Below are positions 54,739 through 64,000 of a DNA stretch of 64,000 nucleotides, piece after piece; position 1 is the first letter of the stretch, and each line of letters opens with the position of its first letter. The stretch comes from Burkholderiales bacterium (GTDB taxonomy: Bacteria > Pseudomonadota > Gammaproteobacteria > Burkholderiales > Casimicrobiaceae). The position numbers and the translations under genes were made by a program. The stretch covers positions 62,001-126,000 of the forward strand of contig JADYZP010000039.1 in the NCBI GenBank assembly GCA_020853025.1, in the 5' to 3' direction. The notes below the pieces were generated by a model that saw only the letters and a program-made list of their open reading frames with translations, had not been told where the DNA came from and did not search any database.

Positions 54739-55998
54739 ATGTCCAGCTACCAGCACGTCAAGGTGCCCGCCGGCGGCACCAGGATAACCGTCAACCCGGA
54801 TTACAGCCTGACGGTTCCTGACAACCCGATCATTCCCTACATCGAAGGCGATGGTACCGGTTTCGACATTACGCCGGTGATGATCAAGGTGGTCGATGCG
54901 GCGGTTGCGAAGGCCTATGACGGCAAGCGCCAGATCCACTGGATGGAAATCTACGCCGGAGAGAAGTCGACGAAGATCTACGGGCCCGATGTCTGGCTTC
55001 CCGACGAAACGCTGGCAATCCTCAAGGAATTTGTCGTCTCGATCAAGGGTCCATTGACGACGCCCGTGGGCGGCGGCATTCGCTCGCTCAACGTCGCCTT
55101 GCGCCAGCAGCTCGACCTCTATGTCTGCCTGCGTCCGGTCCGCTACTTCAAGGGCGTTCCGTCGCCGGTGAAAGAGCCCGAGAAGACCGACATGGTGATC
55201 TTCCGCGAGAATTCCGAGGATATCTACGCCGGCATCGAGTGGCAGGCGGAAACACCCGGCGCCAGAAAGGTGATCGAGTTTCTCGTCGATCAAATGGGCG
55301 TCAAGAAAATCCGCTTTCCGGCGACGTCGGCGATCGGCATCAAACCCGTTTCGCGCGAAGGCACGCAGCGCCTGGTGCGCAAGGCGTTCCAGTACGTGAT
55401 CGACAACGACCGCAAGTCGCTGACGCTCGTGCACAAGGGCAACATCATGAAGTTCACCGAAGGCGGGTTCCGCGATTGGGGCTACGAACTCGCGCAGAAG
55501 GAGTTCGGCGCGCAGTCGCTGGACGGCGGGCCGTGGATGTCGTTCAAGAATCCGAAATCGGATCGCGACATCGTCGTCAAGGACGTCATCGCCGACGCTT
55601 TCCTGCAGCAGATCCTGCTGCGGCCCGCCGAATACGACGTGATCGCCACGCTGAACCTGAACGGCGACTATATCTCCGATGCGCTGGCGGCGCAGGTCGG
55701 CGGCATCGGCATCGCGCCTGGCGCCAACCTGTCGGATTCGGTCGCGATGTTCGAGGCGACGCACGGCACCGCCCCCAAATATGCGGGCAAGGACTACGTC
55801 AATCCCGGGTCCGAAATCCTGTCGGCGCAGATGATGCTCGTGCACATGGGGTGGAAGGAGGCGGCCGAACGCATCGAGCATGGCCTCGAGAAGGCGATCC
55901 TCGACAAAGTCGTGACCTACGACTTTGCGCGGCTGATGACCGGCGCCACCCAGGTCTCCTGCTCGGGTTTCGGACAGGCGATGATCGAAAGGATGTAA
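54739..55998 (+). CDS. icd: NADP-dependent isocitrate dehydrogenase
   Basis: 419 residues from the ATG at 54739 with AGGAG six bases upstream; the frame extends to 54688 without support. Substrate and cofactor motifs [28 protein letters not shown] (the Ser phosphorylated by AceK in enterics lies here), [14 protein letters not shown] and [21 protein letters not shown] match the E. coli-type NADP enzyme. It opposes AceA, encoded 6 kb away, at the isocitrate branch point. No aceK is in the window. Confidence 0.96.
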   Translation: MSSYQHVKVPAGGTRITVNPDYSLTVPDNPIIPYIEGDGTGFDITPVMIKVVDAAVAKAYDGKRQIHWMEIYAGEKSTKIYGPDVWLPDETLAILKEFVVSIKGPLTTPVGGGIRSLNVALRQQLDLYVCLRPVRYFKGVPSPVKEPEKTDMVIFRENSEDIYAGIEWQAETPGARKVIEFLVDQMGVKKIRFPATSAIGIKPVSREGTQRLVRKAFQYVIDNDRKSLTLVHKGNIMKFTEGGFRDWGYELAQKEFGAQSLDGGPWMSFKNPKSDRDIVVKDVIADAFLQQILLRPAEYDVIATLNLNGDYISDALAAQVGGIGIAPGANLSDSVAMFEATHGTAPKYAGKDYVNPGSEILSAQMMLVHMGWKEAAERIEHGLEKAILDKVVTYDFARLMTGATQVSCSGFGQAMIERM

Positions 55999-56021
55999 CC
56001 ACCGTTCGTCGGCTGGTTGCC

Positions 56022-56047
56022 AAAGACCTGCTTTTCGGCGGGTCTTT
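56022..56047 (+). terminator. Rho-independent terminator of icd
   Basis: AAAGACCTGC-TTTTCG-GCGGGTCTTT forms a 10-bp stem (one G-U pair) 24 bases after the icd stop, with T-rich sequence in its 3' arm and downstream (TTTCACCTTTC). It is symmetrical enough to act on the opposite strand as well. Confidence 0.75.
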
Positions 56048-56076
56048 CACCTTTCTGGCGTCTGTCCTCAAATGAC

Positions 56077-56102
56077 AAAAAGGGCCCGCTTGTGGCGAGC
56101 CC
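56077..56102 (-). terminator. Rho-independent terminator of the cold-shock gene
   Basis: On the minus strand GGGCTCGC-CACAA-GCGGGCCC (8-bp stem, one G-U) is followed directly by TTTTTG. It lies 54 bases after the csp stop and is a canonical intrinsic terminator, back to back with that of icd. Confidence 0.85.
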
Positions 56103-56155
56103 GAGGTGAGCGCGTCGGCGGCATCGCGAGCGACGGCCGCCGGCGCCGGTTTGTC

Positions 56156-56359
56156 TCAAGCGCTCTGGATATTGGACGCCTGCTTGCCCTTGGGTCCCTG
56201 TGTGACGTCGAACGAAACCTTCTGGCCTTCCTTGAGCGACTTGAACCCCTGCATGTTGATTGCCGAAAAATGCGCGAACAGGTCTTCCCCGCCGCCGTCC
56301 GGAGTGATGAAACCGAAGCCCTTTGCATCGTTGAACCACTTGACGGTACCAGTTGCCAT
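56156..56359 (-). CDS. Cold-shock domain protein (CspA family)
   Basis: 67 residues, one cold-shock domain. RNP1 is KGFGFI and RNP2 is DLFAHFSAI, both intact, after [12 protein letters not shown]. It binds single-stranded RNA/DNA. A gap of 256 bases to clpS leaves room for the long structured 5' leader usual for cold-shock genes, but I could not define its promoter. It is convergent with icd. Confidence 0.95.
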   Translation of the reverse strand: MATGTVKWFNDAKGFGFITPDGGGEDLFAHFSAINMQGFKSLKEGQKVSFDVTQGPKGKQASNIQSA

Positions 56360-56579
56360 ACTGCGTGTTCCTTTAGGGATTGAACGGGTTGCCCGGTGGC
56401 CGACGACGCAGACACCCGGTGTTGCCGGGCGGGCCGGGACCGACCCGCTCGACGACCTTGGGCAAGTGGCCGATCGGGAGCGCCAAGCAACCGATTTCTA
56501 CGCGCAAAGGTCCCGGAGCGTCAAGCGGGCGGCCCGCGACCGGGTTTCCTCTTGATAAAACTGTTGCAATCGTCAAACA

Positions 56580-56607
56580 TTGACCCCAGGTTGATCCGGA
56601 GTATCGT
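56580..56607 (+). promoter_or_regulatory. Candidate clpS promoter
   Basis: TTGACC (56580-56585), a 16-base spacer and TATCGT (56602-56607). The -10 matches four of six and ends eight bases before the clpS ATG, so the leader would be only a few bases, although an AGGA lies right before the ATG. Confidence 0.35.
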
Positions 56608-56615
56608 GGCAGGAC

Positions 56616-56924
56616 ATGAGGAATCAGGAGCAGCACGGCGCTCTGCTGGAGGCGGAAAAGGCCAAGGTCAAGCCACCGCCGCTGTACAAGGTGATGTTGC
56701 TGAACGACGACTACACACCGATGGACTTCGTCGTCGTCGTCCTGCAAACTGTATTTGCCATGAGTCGCGAAAAAGCCACGCAGGTGATGCTGCAGGTTCA
56801 TCGGGAGGGGATGGGCGTCTGCGGCACCTTCACGCGCGAGGTGGCCACGGCCAAAGTCGAACAAGTGATCAACATCGCGCGCAAGTACCAGCATCCGCTG
56901 CAGTGCACGATGGAGGAGACTTAA
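56616..56924 (+). CDS. clpS: ATP-dependent Clp protease adaptor ClpS
   Basis: 102 residues. The N-degron-binding core is [24 protein letters not shown], with [15 protein letters not shown] and [15 protein letters not shown] following. ClpS delivers N-end-rule substrates to ClpA, encoded 60 bases downstream. The flexible N-terminal 22 residues that engage ClpA are present. Confidence 0.96.
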   Translation: MRNQEQHGALLEAEKAKVKPPPLYKVMLLNDDYTPMDFVVVVLQTVFAMSREKATQVMLQVHREGMGVCGTFTREVATAKVEQVINIARKYQHPLQCTMEET

Positions 56925-56984
56925 GCGTTATAGTCGCCATGCCGGGTAGCTTCCCGGCGGCGCCTACCGGACGAAGGAAGGTCG

Positions 56985-59252
56985 ATGATTGCGCAGGAAC
57001 TGGAAGTCTCTCTCCACATGGCTTTTGTCGAAGCCCGGCAGAAGCAGCATGAGTTCATCACCGTCGAGCATCTGCTGCTCGCGATGCTGGACAACCCATC
57101 CGCAGCCGAGGTCCTGAAGTCCTGCGGTGTCGATCTCGACGAGCTACGCGGCGTCCTCTCCGACTTCATCCAGGAGCATACGCCGCGCCTCGCACCGCAT
57201 TCCGACGCCGACACCCAGCCCACGCAGGGCTTCCAGCGCGTGATCCAGCGCGCGATCCTGCACGTGCAGTCGTCGGGCAAGAAAGAGGTTACCGGCGCCA
57301 ACGTGCTGGTGGCGGTCTTCGGTGAAAAGGAATCGCACGCCGTCTATTTTCTGAACCAGCGCGGCGTCACCCGCCTCGACGTTGTCAACTACATCGCTCA
57401 CGGCATCACCAAGACGCCGCAGCAGAAGCAGGAAAAGCAGGAAGCGAAGGGCGACGACGATGGCGGCAACGAGTCGCAGGGCGCACTCGAGGCGTACACG
57501 CTGAACCTGAACGCGCTCGCCAAGGCGGGGAAGATCGACCCGCTGATCGGCCGCGAGCACGAGCTCGAGCGCGTGATCCAGGTGCTCTGCCGCCGGCGAA
57601 AGAACAATCCGCTGCTCGTCGGCGAAGCCGGGGTCGGCAAGACCGCGATCGCCGAGGGCCTTGCGCGCCGGATCAACGAGGCCGACGTGCCTGAGCTGCT
57701 GCGCGAGTACCAGGTGTATTCGCTGGACATGGGCGCACTGCTTGCCGGCACCAAGTATCGCGGCGATTTCGAGCAGCGACTGAAGGCGGTGCTGAAGCAG
57801 CTGGCCGACAACCCCAAGTCGATCCTGTTCATCGACGAGATCCACACGATCATCGGAGCCGGCGCGGCGTCGGGCGGTACGCTCGATGCGTCGAATCTGC
57901 TGAAGCCCGCGCTGTCCACCGGTGCGCTGAAATGCATCGGAGCGACCACCTACAACGAATTCCGGCAGATCTTCGAGAAAGACCACGCGCTGTCGCGCCG
58001 CTTCCAGAAGGTGGACGTGCCCGAGCCGTCGATTCCTGAAACCATCGAGATCCTGAAGGGTCTGAAGTCGCGCTTCGAGCAGCACCATGGTGTCAAGTAC
58101 GCATCGGCCGCGCTGACCAGCGCGGCGGAGCTCGCCGCGCGCTTCATCAACGACCGGCACCTTCCGGACAAGGCGATCGACGTGATCGACGAGGCAGGTG
58201 CCGCGCAGAAGATCCTGCCCAAGTCGAGGCAGAAGAAGGTGATCGGCAAGACCGAGGTCGAGGAGATCGTCGCCAAGATCGCGCGCATTCCGGCGAAGAA
58301 CGTGACGTCGGACGACCGCAATGCGCTGAGGACGCTCGATCGCGACCTGAAGAACGTGGTATTTGGGCAGAACAAGGCGATCGACGCACTGGTGTCGGCA
58401 ATCCGGATGGCACGGTCGGGGCTCGGCAATCCGCGCAAGCCGATCGGCAATTTCCTGTTCAGCGGCCCGACCGGCGTGGGCAAGACCGAGGTCGCGCGCC
58501 AGCTCGCATACTGCCTGGGCATCGAACTGCTGCGCTACGACATGTCGGAATACATGGAGCGGCACGCAGTGTCGCGCCTCATCGGCGCCCCGCCGGGTTA
58601 CGTCGGCTTCGACCAGGGTGGTCAGCTCACCGAGGCGGTGACCAAGCATCCGTACAGCGTCGTGCTGCTGGACGAGATCGAGAAAGCGCACCCGGACGTC
58701 TTCAACATCCTGTTGCAGGTGATGGACCACGGAACGCTGACCGACAACAACGGGCGTAAAGCCGATTTTCGCAACGTCATCATCATCATGACGACGAATG
58801 CCGGCGCGGCGGAGCTCGCGAAGGGCTCGATGGGCTTCACGCAGACCAAGGGTTCCGGCGACGAAATGGGCGAGATCAAGCGGATGTTCACGCCGGAGTT
58901 CCGCAACCGGCTGGACGCGACGATCTCGTTCGGATCGCTCGACCACGATGTCATCCTGCGCGTCGTCGACAAGTTCCTCCTTGAACTCGAAGCGCAGCTG
59001 CACGAGAAGAAGGTCGACGCGACGTTCACGCCGGCGCTAAAGGAATACCTGGCGAAGAAGGGCTTCGATCCGCAGATGGGCGCGCGGCCGATGGCCCGGC
59101 TGATCCAGGATACGATCCGCAAGGCGCTTGCCGACGAACTGCTGTTCGGCCACCTCACCTCCGGCGGCAAGGTCACCATCGATTTGGGCGACGATGAACA
59201 GGTCAAGCTCGGCTTCGAGGAAGAGTCGAAGGAGGCCGAGCCGGTCGCCTGA
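56985..59252 (+). CDS. clpA: ATP-dependent Clp protease ATP-binding subunit ClpA
   Basis: 755 residues. An N-terminal ClpS-binding repeat domain (LEVSLHMAFVEARQKQHEFI) is followed by two AAA+ modules: Walker A GEAGVGKT at about residues 213-220 and GPTGVGKT at about 495-502, each with Walker B and sensor motifs. The ClpP-docking loop, usually IGL or IGF, reads MGF at residues 616-618. It unfolds substrates for ClpP, which is not in the window. A strong hairpin terminator follows at 59311. Confidence 0.96.
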   Translation: MIAQELEVSLHMAFVEARQKQHEFITVEHLLLAMLDNPSAAEVLKSCGVDLDELRGVLSDFIQEHTPRLAPHSDADTQPTQGFQRVIQRAILHVQSSGKKEVTGANVLVAVFGEKESHAVYFLNQRGVTRLDVVNYIAHGITKTPQQKQEKQEAKGDDDGGNESQGALEAYTLNLNALAKAGKIDPLIGREHELERVIQVLCRRRKNNPLLVGEAGVGKTAIAEGLARRINEADVPELLREYQVYSLDMGALLAGTKYRGDFEQRLKAVLKQLADNPKSILFIDEIHTIIGAGAASGGTLDASNLLKPALSTGALKCIGATTYNEFRQIFEKDHALSRRFQKVDVPEPSIPETIEILKGLKSRFEQHHGVKYASAALTSAAELAARFINDRHLPDKAIDVIDEAGAAQKILPKSRQKKVIGKTEVEEIVAKIARIPAKNVTSDDRNALRTLDRDLKNVVFGQNKAIDALVSAIRMARSGLGNPRKPIGNFLFSGPTGVGKTEVARQLAYCLGIELLRYDMSEYMERHAVSRLIGAPPGYVGFDQGGQLTEAVTKHPYSVVLLDEIEKAHPDVFNILLQVMDHGTLTDNNGRKADFRNVIIIMTTNAGAAELAKGSMGFTQTKGSGDEMGEIKRMFTPEFRNRLDATISFGSLDHDVILRVVDKFLLELEAQLHEKKVDATFTPALKEYLAKKGFDPQMGARPMARLIQDTIRKALADELLFGHLTSGGKVTIDLGDDEQVKLGFEEESKEAEPVA

Positions 59253-59310
59253 CCGGCCCGCGCCGACGACTGGCCTGTCGCCCCGGGTTGACGTTCAGGA
59301 GGGTGCAATG

Positions 59311-59337
59311 AAAGAGGGAGCAGTGCGCTCCCTCTTT
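59311..59337 (+). terminator. Terminator after clpA
   Basis: AAAGAGGGAGC-AGTGC-GCTCCCTCTTT is a perfect 11-bp stem with a 5-base loop, ending in TTT followed by CGCTTT. It lies 58 bases after clpA and 48 before the convergent fccB stop, and is symmetrical, so it probably serves both genes. Confidence 0.8.
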
Positions 59338-59385
59338 CGCTTTCCGAAGGCGCGCGGGTGGTCGCCCGGGCCGCCGGAGCCGCTG

Positions 59386-60666
59386 TCAGGTCAACGTATC
59401 CGCCCAGATGTTCTTGGCCCAGCCGAAGGCGAAATCACCTTCGATCGCGGTTGGCCCGGGTGATACGCCGCCGGAGCCGGGCACCGCCAGGAAGGTCTTC
59501 TTCACTGGGTCGTACTGGTGAACCGAGGCCACGTGCACGGCATCGAGGTCGGTGATCATGCTATAGCAGGTGTTGTTGACCACCGGTGCGGGATTGGGCG
59601 CCTTGCCTGCGAAGGCATTCAGAATCGCCGCGGCCGCAACTTTCGCCTGCTGGTTAGCCATGTGCCCGGACTTGGGCATCGCCGGCGCACCCTGCGTTGC
59701 GTCGCCGAGGACGTGGATCTTCGGCACCTTGATCGACTCGTAGGACAGGAAGTCGACCTCGCACCAGCGATTGTTGGCGGTGACGACGCCTGCCTGCGCG
59801 GCAATCGCTCCCGCGCGTTGAGGCGGAATCACGTTCAGCACGTTGGCCTTGACGTCGTTCGCCGTCTCGAATTTCGCCGTGAGCGTGGCGGCGTCGACGC
59901 CCGTCAGCACGTGGTTCGGGAGGTACTCGATGATGCCTTTGTAGTCGCCGTTCCAGGCCTTCATGAACAGGCCTTTCTTCGACACCACGTCCTCGTTGCC
60001 GTCGAGGATCAGCACCTTGCTGCGCGGCTTGGCACGCTTGAAATACCAGGCGACCTGGCACGCGCGTTCGTAGGGCCCCGGCGGACAGCGATAGGGCATC
60101 CGGGGAATCGAAATCGCGTATACGCCGCCGTCGGGCATCGCTTCCAACTGCCGGCGCAGCGCAAGGGTTTGCGGGCCCGCTTTCCACGAGTGCAGCACCT
60201 TCGACTGCGCTTCGGCGCTGGAAAGACCCTGCACTTGATCGAACATGAAGTCGATGCCTGGGGAAAGCACCAGGCGGTCGTAGGGGAGGTCCACCTGGTT
60301 CGAAATGCGGACGGTGCCGCGGACCGGGTCGACCGCCTGCGCCGTGTCGTAGCGCAGCTTGATGCCGCGCTTGACGAGACCGTCGTAGCTGTTGGTGATG
60401 AAGGACATGTCCTTGCTGCCGCCCAGCACAAGGTTGGACATCGGACAGGAGACGAAGGAAGAGCCAGCCTCGATCAGCGTGATGTCGAGCGTGCCGTTGC
60501 TCCACAGCGACAGGTACTTGGCGACCGTCGCGCCGCCGTAGCCGGCGCCGACGACGACGACCCGCGGACCGCGCATGCTCTGCGAAGTCGCGCAGGCGCC
60601 GAGCGCGCTCACCGACAGTCCCGCACCGAGTGCCTTCAGGAAATCCCGACGTTGCATTTTGGCCAT
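59386..60666 (-). CDS. fccB: Flavocytochrome c sulfide dehydrogenase flavoprotein chain (FccB-like)
   Basis: 426 residues from the ATG at 60666. A twin-arginine signal (QRRDFLKALGAGLSVSALGAC) predicts Tat export. The FAD-binding motif VVVVGAGYGGATVAKYLSLW and the FCSD-type FVSCPMSNLVLGG and YRCPPGPYERAC segments, with cysteines expected to form the redox-active disulfide, are present; the family C-terminal domain ends in EGDFAFGWAKNIWADT. It would oxidise sulfide in the periplasm and pass electrons to the cytochrome encoded 17 bases upstream. The substrate could be another sulfur compound. Confidence 0.87.
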   Translation of the reverse strand: MAKMQRRDFLKALGAGLSVSALGACATSQSMRGPRVVVVGAGYGGATVAKYLSLWSNGTLDITLIEAGSSFVSCPMSNLVLGGSKDMSFITNSYDGLVKRGIKLRYDTAQAVDPVRGTVRISNQVDLPYDRLVLSPGIDFMFDQVQGLSSAEAQSKVLHSWKAGPQTLALRRQLEAMPDGGVYAISIPRMPYRCPPGPYERACQVAWYFKRAKPRSKVLILDGNEDVVSKKGLFMKAWNGDYKGIIEYLPNHVLTGVDAATLTAKFETANDVKANVLNVIPPQRAGAIAAQAGVVTANNRWCEVDFLSYESIKVPKIHVLGDATQGAPAMPKSGHMANQQAKVAAAAILNAFAGKAPNPAPVVNNTCYSMITDLDAVHVASVHQYDPVKKTFLAVPGSGGVSPGPTAIEGDFAFGWAKNIWADTLT

Positions 60667-60683
60667 GATCGGATCCTTCGTGG

Positions 60684-60992
60684 TCAGGGTTTTTGCGCGG
60701 CGAACCAGCCGGCAACGAGGTCGATCTGCGCATCGGTGTAGCCTTTCGCGAGCTGCACCATGATCGTCGCGGGCGTGCGTCCGGTCTTGAAACCCTGCAT
60801 CTTGCGCACGAGTTCCGTCTTCGACTGGCCTGTCAGCGTGGCCGCACCGCCCTTGCTCACGCCATTGGTTCCGTGGCAATTGGCACAGGTCGCCGCGATA
60901 TCGCGCGCGAGATTGGGATCCTGAGCCTGCGCGCTGGCGGTACCTGCAGTCAGCGCGAACAGTGCCGATACGGCAACGGTCGTCATTCGCAT
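60684..60992 (-). CDS. Class I cytochrome c, probable FccA subunit
   Basis: 102 residues from the ATG at 60992, with GGAGG nine bases upstream. A signal peptide (VAVSALFALTAGTASA) precedes one haem site CANCHGTNG; an axial Met is not certain, the candidate being in KMQGF. It is a monohaem c553-like subunit, shorter than the dihaem FccA of purple sulfur bacteria. It starts the fccAB pair and is read away from aceA. Confidence 0.85.
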   Translation of the reverse strand: MRMTTVAVSALFALTAGTASAQAQDPNLARDIAATCANCHGTNGVSKGGAATLTGQSKTELVRKMQGFKTGRTPATIMVQLAKGYTDAQIDLVAGWFAAQKP

Positions 60993-61716
60993 ACGTTGTT
61001 TCCTCCCGGTGGTTAGTCTGAGACCACGACGCACTGCGTGCATCGTTACAGCAGCATAAACCCAAGACGCATGCATGGGTATTGATCTGCGACAGGTAAC
61101 TTGTACCGCCGAGCACAACGGACCGGACCACTTTCGCGGTCCCCGCCCGCACGGCATGGCGCGCGCCGATGTTTCGAAATGGAATGAGCAACCACACCAT
61201 GGAAACGGGTGTGAAGGTGAATACGGATCGGCCTCTTCACGGAAATAACGTAAATTCAATTGGTTGCAGACAAACTTGAACCGTTGATCACCGTTGTCTT
61301 ATATAAAACATGCATGCTTTGCACCATTTTTCTTTGGCCTTCATGGTCGGATTATTCCATCAGACGGAAATGTTTTTTAACATATTGATTTATTGACTGA
61401 TTAATCATACTGCAGCGCGTCATATATTCTTGCCAGCAGGGACGCGAATTGCTAAGGTTCAGGTATCACGAGTCGCCATTCGCAGCATCACGCACGTGGC
61501 GACAAGAAGGGCACAGGACCGTACACCCATCCTCCAGCCCGCCCGACCGGTCGAGCGATCCTCTCCGGTCCGTGCTGTGAAGCGCCGGCAACGCGAGCTT
61601 GCCGGACGCATCGCAAAGGTCGCGCCGCGTGCAAGAGCGTGCGTCGCGGCGACAGAACTTTCGCGCCGCCGCGGAAGCGGACGGCAATACGGCGACGAAC
61701 CAACGGGAGTACGGCA
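60993..61716. other. 724-base intergenic region between fccA and aceA, with AT-rich island
   Basis: No gene is supported here. 61261-61440 has 69 G/C of 180 (38%) by hand count, far below the surroundings. It holds a possible rightward promoter (TTGAAC 61276-61281, 18 bases, TATATA 61300-61305), the palindrome TGATTAATCA (61398-61407) and ATGTT-TTTT-AACAT (61370-61383). The right-hand part is GC-rich with inverted repeats GTCGCCA/TGGCGAC (61472-61478/61497-61503) and CCGGCAA/TTGCCGG (61585-61591/61599-61605), possibly a structured aceA leader. Divergent promoters for fccAB and aceA must lie here. Confidence 0.6.
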
Positions 61717-63030
<1,314 letters not shown>

Positions 63031-63114
63031 CGCAGTACCGACGGAGATTGGTCGATGCGACCGCACCGCCCGCAATAAGGGCGAACCCTTGCCTGCGGTC
63101 GCGGTCGGACTTCG

Positions 63115-63693
63115 ATGGTCGCCATCATCGATGCGGCGGTTGACGCTACCGCGGATCCGCAGCCCCACGTACGCCTCTTCTACGCATGGGTGCCTGCAGA
63201 GTCCGTGCGCGCACGCTTCGCGGCGCTCGCGCGCGAGGTCGCCAGGCGCTGCCGGGGGCGGGCGATCTCCGGCGATCATGTGCACCTGACGCTGGCCTTC
63301 CTCGGTGATGTCGCTGCCGGATCGCTGCCGGCGCTGCGCTCCGTCGGGGATCGTCTGGCGCACGCCGGAGGCATTCTCGAGTTCGACACTCTGGGCGGTT
63401 GGCGGGCGTCCGGGGTGTCGTGGGTCGCGCCGTCGCAGGTCCCGCCTGGGTTGCTCGCGATGCATGCGGCGCTGCGCACCGCGCTGGTCGAAGCCGGTTT
63501 CGACGTCGACACACGGGCGTTCCGGCCGCATGTGACGCTCGCCCGACGCTGCATGCAGCCGCAAACGCGCGCCCGCTGCGCGTCGATCCAATGGCCGATC
63601 GAACGGCTTTGCCTGATCGCGTCGGAACTGAAGCCCGAAGGTCCCCGCTATATGGAACTCGCGGCGTGGCCGCTCGCGGTCACCGCAGACTGA
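63115..63693 (+). CDS. thpR: RNA 2',3'-cyclic phosphodiesterase ThpR (2H family)
   Basis: 192 residues. The two HxTx motifs of 2H phosphoesterases are HLTLAFLGDV and HVTLARRC; RLFYAWVP near the N-terminus is also typical. The enzyme hydrolyses 2',3'-cyclic phosphates to 2'-phosphates; physiological substrates are unclear. The final 46 bases overlap the convergent sulfurtransferase gene. Confidence 0.9.
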   Translation: MVAIIDAAVDATADPQPHVRLFYAWVPAESVRARFAALAREVARRCRGRAISGDHVHLTLAFLGDVAAGSLPALRSVGDRLAHAGGILEFDTLGGWRASGVSWVAPSQVPPGLLAMHAALRTALVEAGFDVDTRAFRPHVTLARRCMQPQTRARCASIQWPIERLCLIASELKPEGPRYMELAAWPLAVTAD

Positions 63694-64000
63694 TCCTCGT
63701 CGCCGACCGCGACGGGTCGCTCGGGGTTGGAGCACCATTCGCTCCACGATCCCGGGTACATGCGCGTGCCTGCGAATCCGGCCAGTTCCATCGCCAATGC
63801 GTTATGGCAGGCGGTCACGCCGGATCCGCACAGGTGCACAACGAGGTCCGCCGCCGCGTCCCCGAGCAGCGTCCCGAACTCTGCGCGCAGGAAAGCGGCA
63901 TGCTTGAAGGTTCCGTCGGGATTGAGGTTCTGGGTGAACGGACGATTGCGTGAACCGGGTATGTGGCCGGCGACCGGATCGAGGGGCTCGGACTCGCCTC
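63648..64000 (-). CDS. sseA: 3-mercaptopyruvate/thiosulfate sulfurtransferase, C-terminal part
   Basis: 117 codons to the window edge; the N-terminal rhodanese domain lies beyond it. The frame reads GHIPGSRNRPF, then the active-site loop CGSGVTACHNA with the persulfide-forming cysteine, then YPGSWSEW. CGSGVTA points to mercaptopyruvate sulfurtransferase rather than CRKGVTA-type rhodanese. After the usual end the protein runs on for about 17 residues, the part that overlaps thpR. It may process sulfane sulfur together with the fccAB pathway, but that is inference. Confidence 0.88.
   Translation of the reverse strand, partial: GESEPLDPVAGHIPGSRNRPFTQNLNPDGTFKHAAFLRAEFGTLLGDAAADLVVHLCGSGVTACHNALAMELAGFAGTRMYPGSWSEWCSNPERPVAVGDEDQSAVTASGHAASSI

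Noticed and set aside
59308-59463. Small 51-codon plus-strand ORF with a very good Shine-Dalgarno (AGGAGG) after clpA
   Set aside because: Its first codons are the terminator hairpin and the remainder is antisense to fccB. No family similarity; peptide data would be needed to revive it.
59386-61200. Apparent 604-residue fusion of an N-terminal extension with FccB
   Set aside because: The extra part is an out-of-frame reading of the cytochrome gene. FccB has its own ATG with a twin-arginine signal at 60666.

Overview
The window is ordinary, gene-dense chromosome of a high-GC (about two-thirds G+C by eye) Gram-negative bacterium. Gene content and order point to a betaproteobacterium, probably Burkholderiales or a close relative. 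The clearest markers are the rpoN-hpf-ptsN-hprK-rapZ block beside lptCAB-kdsCD, the mlaFEDACB-ibaG-murA-his-hinT-tatABC run, a DegS-like protease facing petABC-sspAB, and short-form HisG. Genus cannot be read from the sequence.

Layout. 1-3217 (minus): yebC-ruvC-ruvA-ruvB-ybgC (Holliday junction processing). 3306-11901 (minus): a LON-domain protein, then kdsD-kdsC-lptC-lptA-lptB-rpoN-hpf-ptsN-hprK-rapZ, joining Kdo synthesis and LPS transport to sigma-54 and the PTS-Ntr branch. 12107-14071 (plus): a divergent K+/H+ antiporter. 14159-30984 (plus): the mla phospholipid-transport operon, a YadGH-like ABC exporter, ibaG, murA, queF, the complete his operon G-D-C-B-H-A-F-I-E, hinT and tatABC. 31006-32157 (minus): a DegS-like protease. 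32402-36349 (plus): cytochrome bc1 (petABC), sspA and sspB, then tRNA-Thr(TGT). 36594-38883: two accessory genes, a secreted choice-of-anchor L protein and a tail-anchored protein of unknown function. 38922-43480 (minus): dnaE and a quinone oxidoreductase. 43625-44813 (plus): a small lipoprotein and an alpha/beta hydrolase. 44834-46385 (minus): an iron module ftr1-bfd-bfr behind a probable Fur box. 46646-50964 (plus): a MacAB-like exporter with two permeases. 51040-54457 (minus): pcnB-folK-dgk-panC. 54739-64000: icd, a cold-shock gene, clpS-clpA, flavocytochrome c fccAB, isocitrate lyase, thpR and the 3' part of a sulfurtransferase gene cut by the window edge.

Functional links. Envelope biogenesis dominates (Kdo, Lpt, Mla, MurA). 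The Tat translocon is encoded close to one likely substrate (the Rieske protein PetA) and within the same window as another (FccB). SspB and ClpS are both adaptors of Clp proteases, and ClpA is also here. icd and aceA compete for isocitrate at the TCA/glyoxylate branch.

I found no mobile element, CRISPR array, phage or defence system, and no convincing new multi-gene system. The most unusual signals are regulatory. Three genes (kdsD, the DegS-like gene, sspB) have a -10 hexamer 6-9 bases before the start codon and no Shine-Dalgarno, which suggests leaderless mRNAs. A composite palindromic repeat occurs three times around sspB. A long hairpin ends three bases before the petB start. A 180-base AT-rich island with a structured leader lies between fccAB and aceA.
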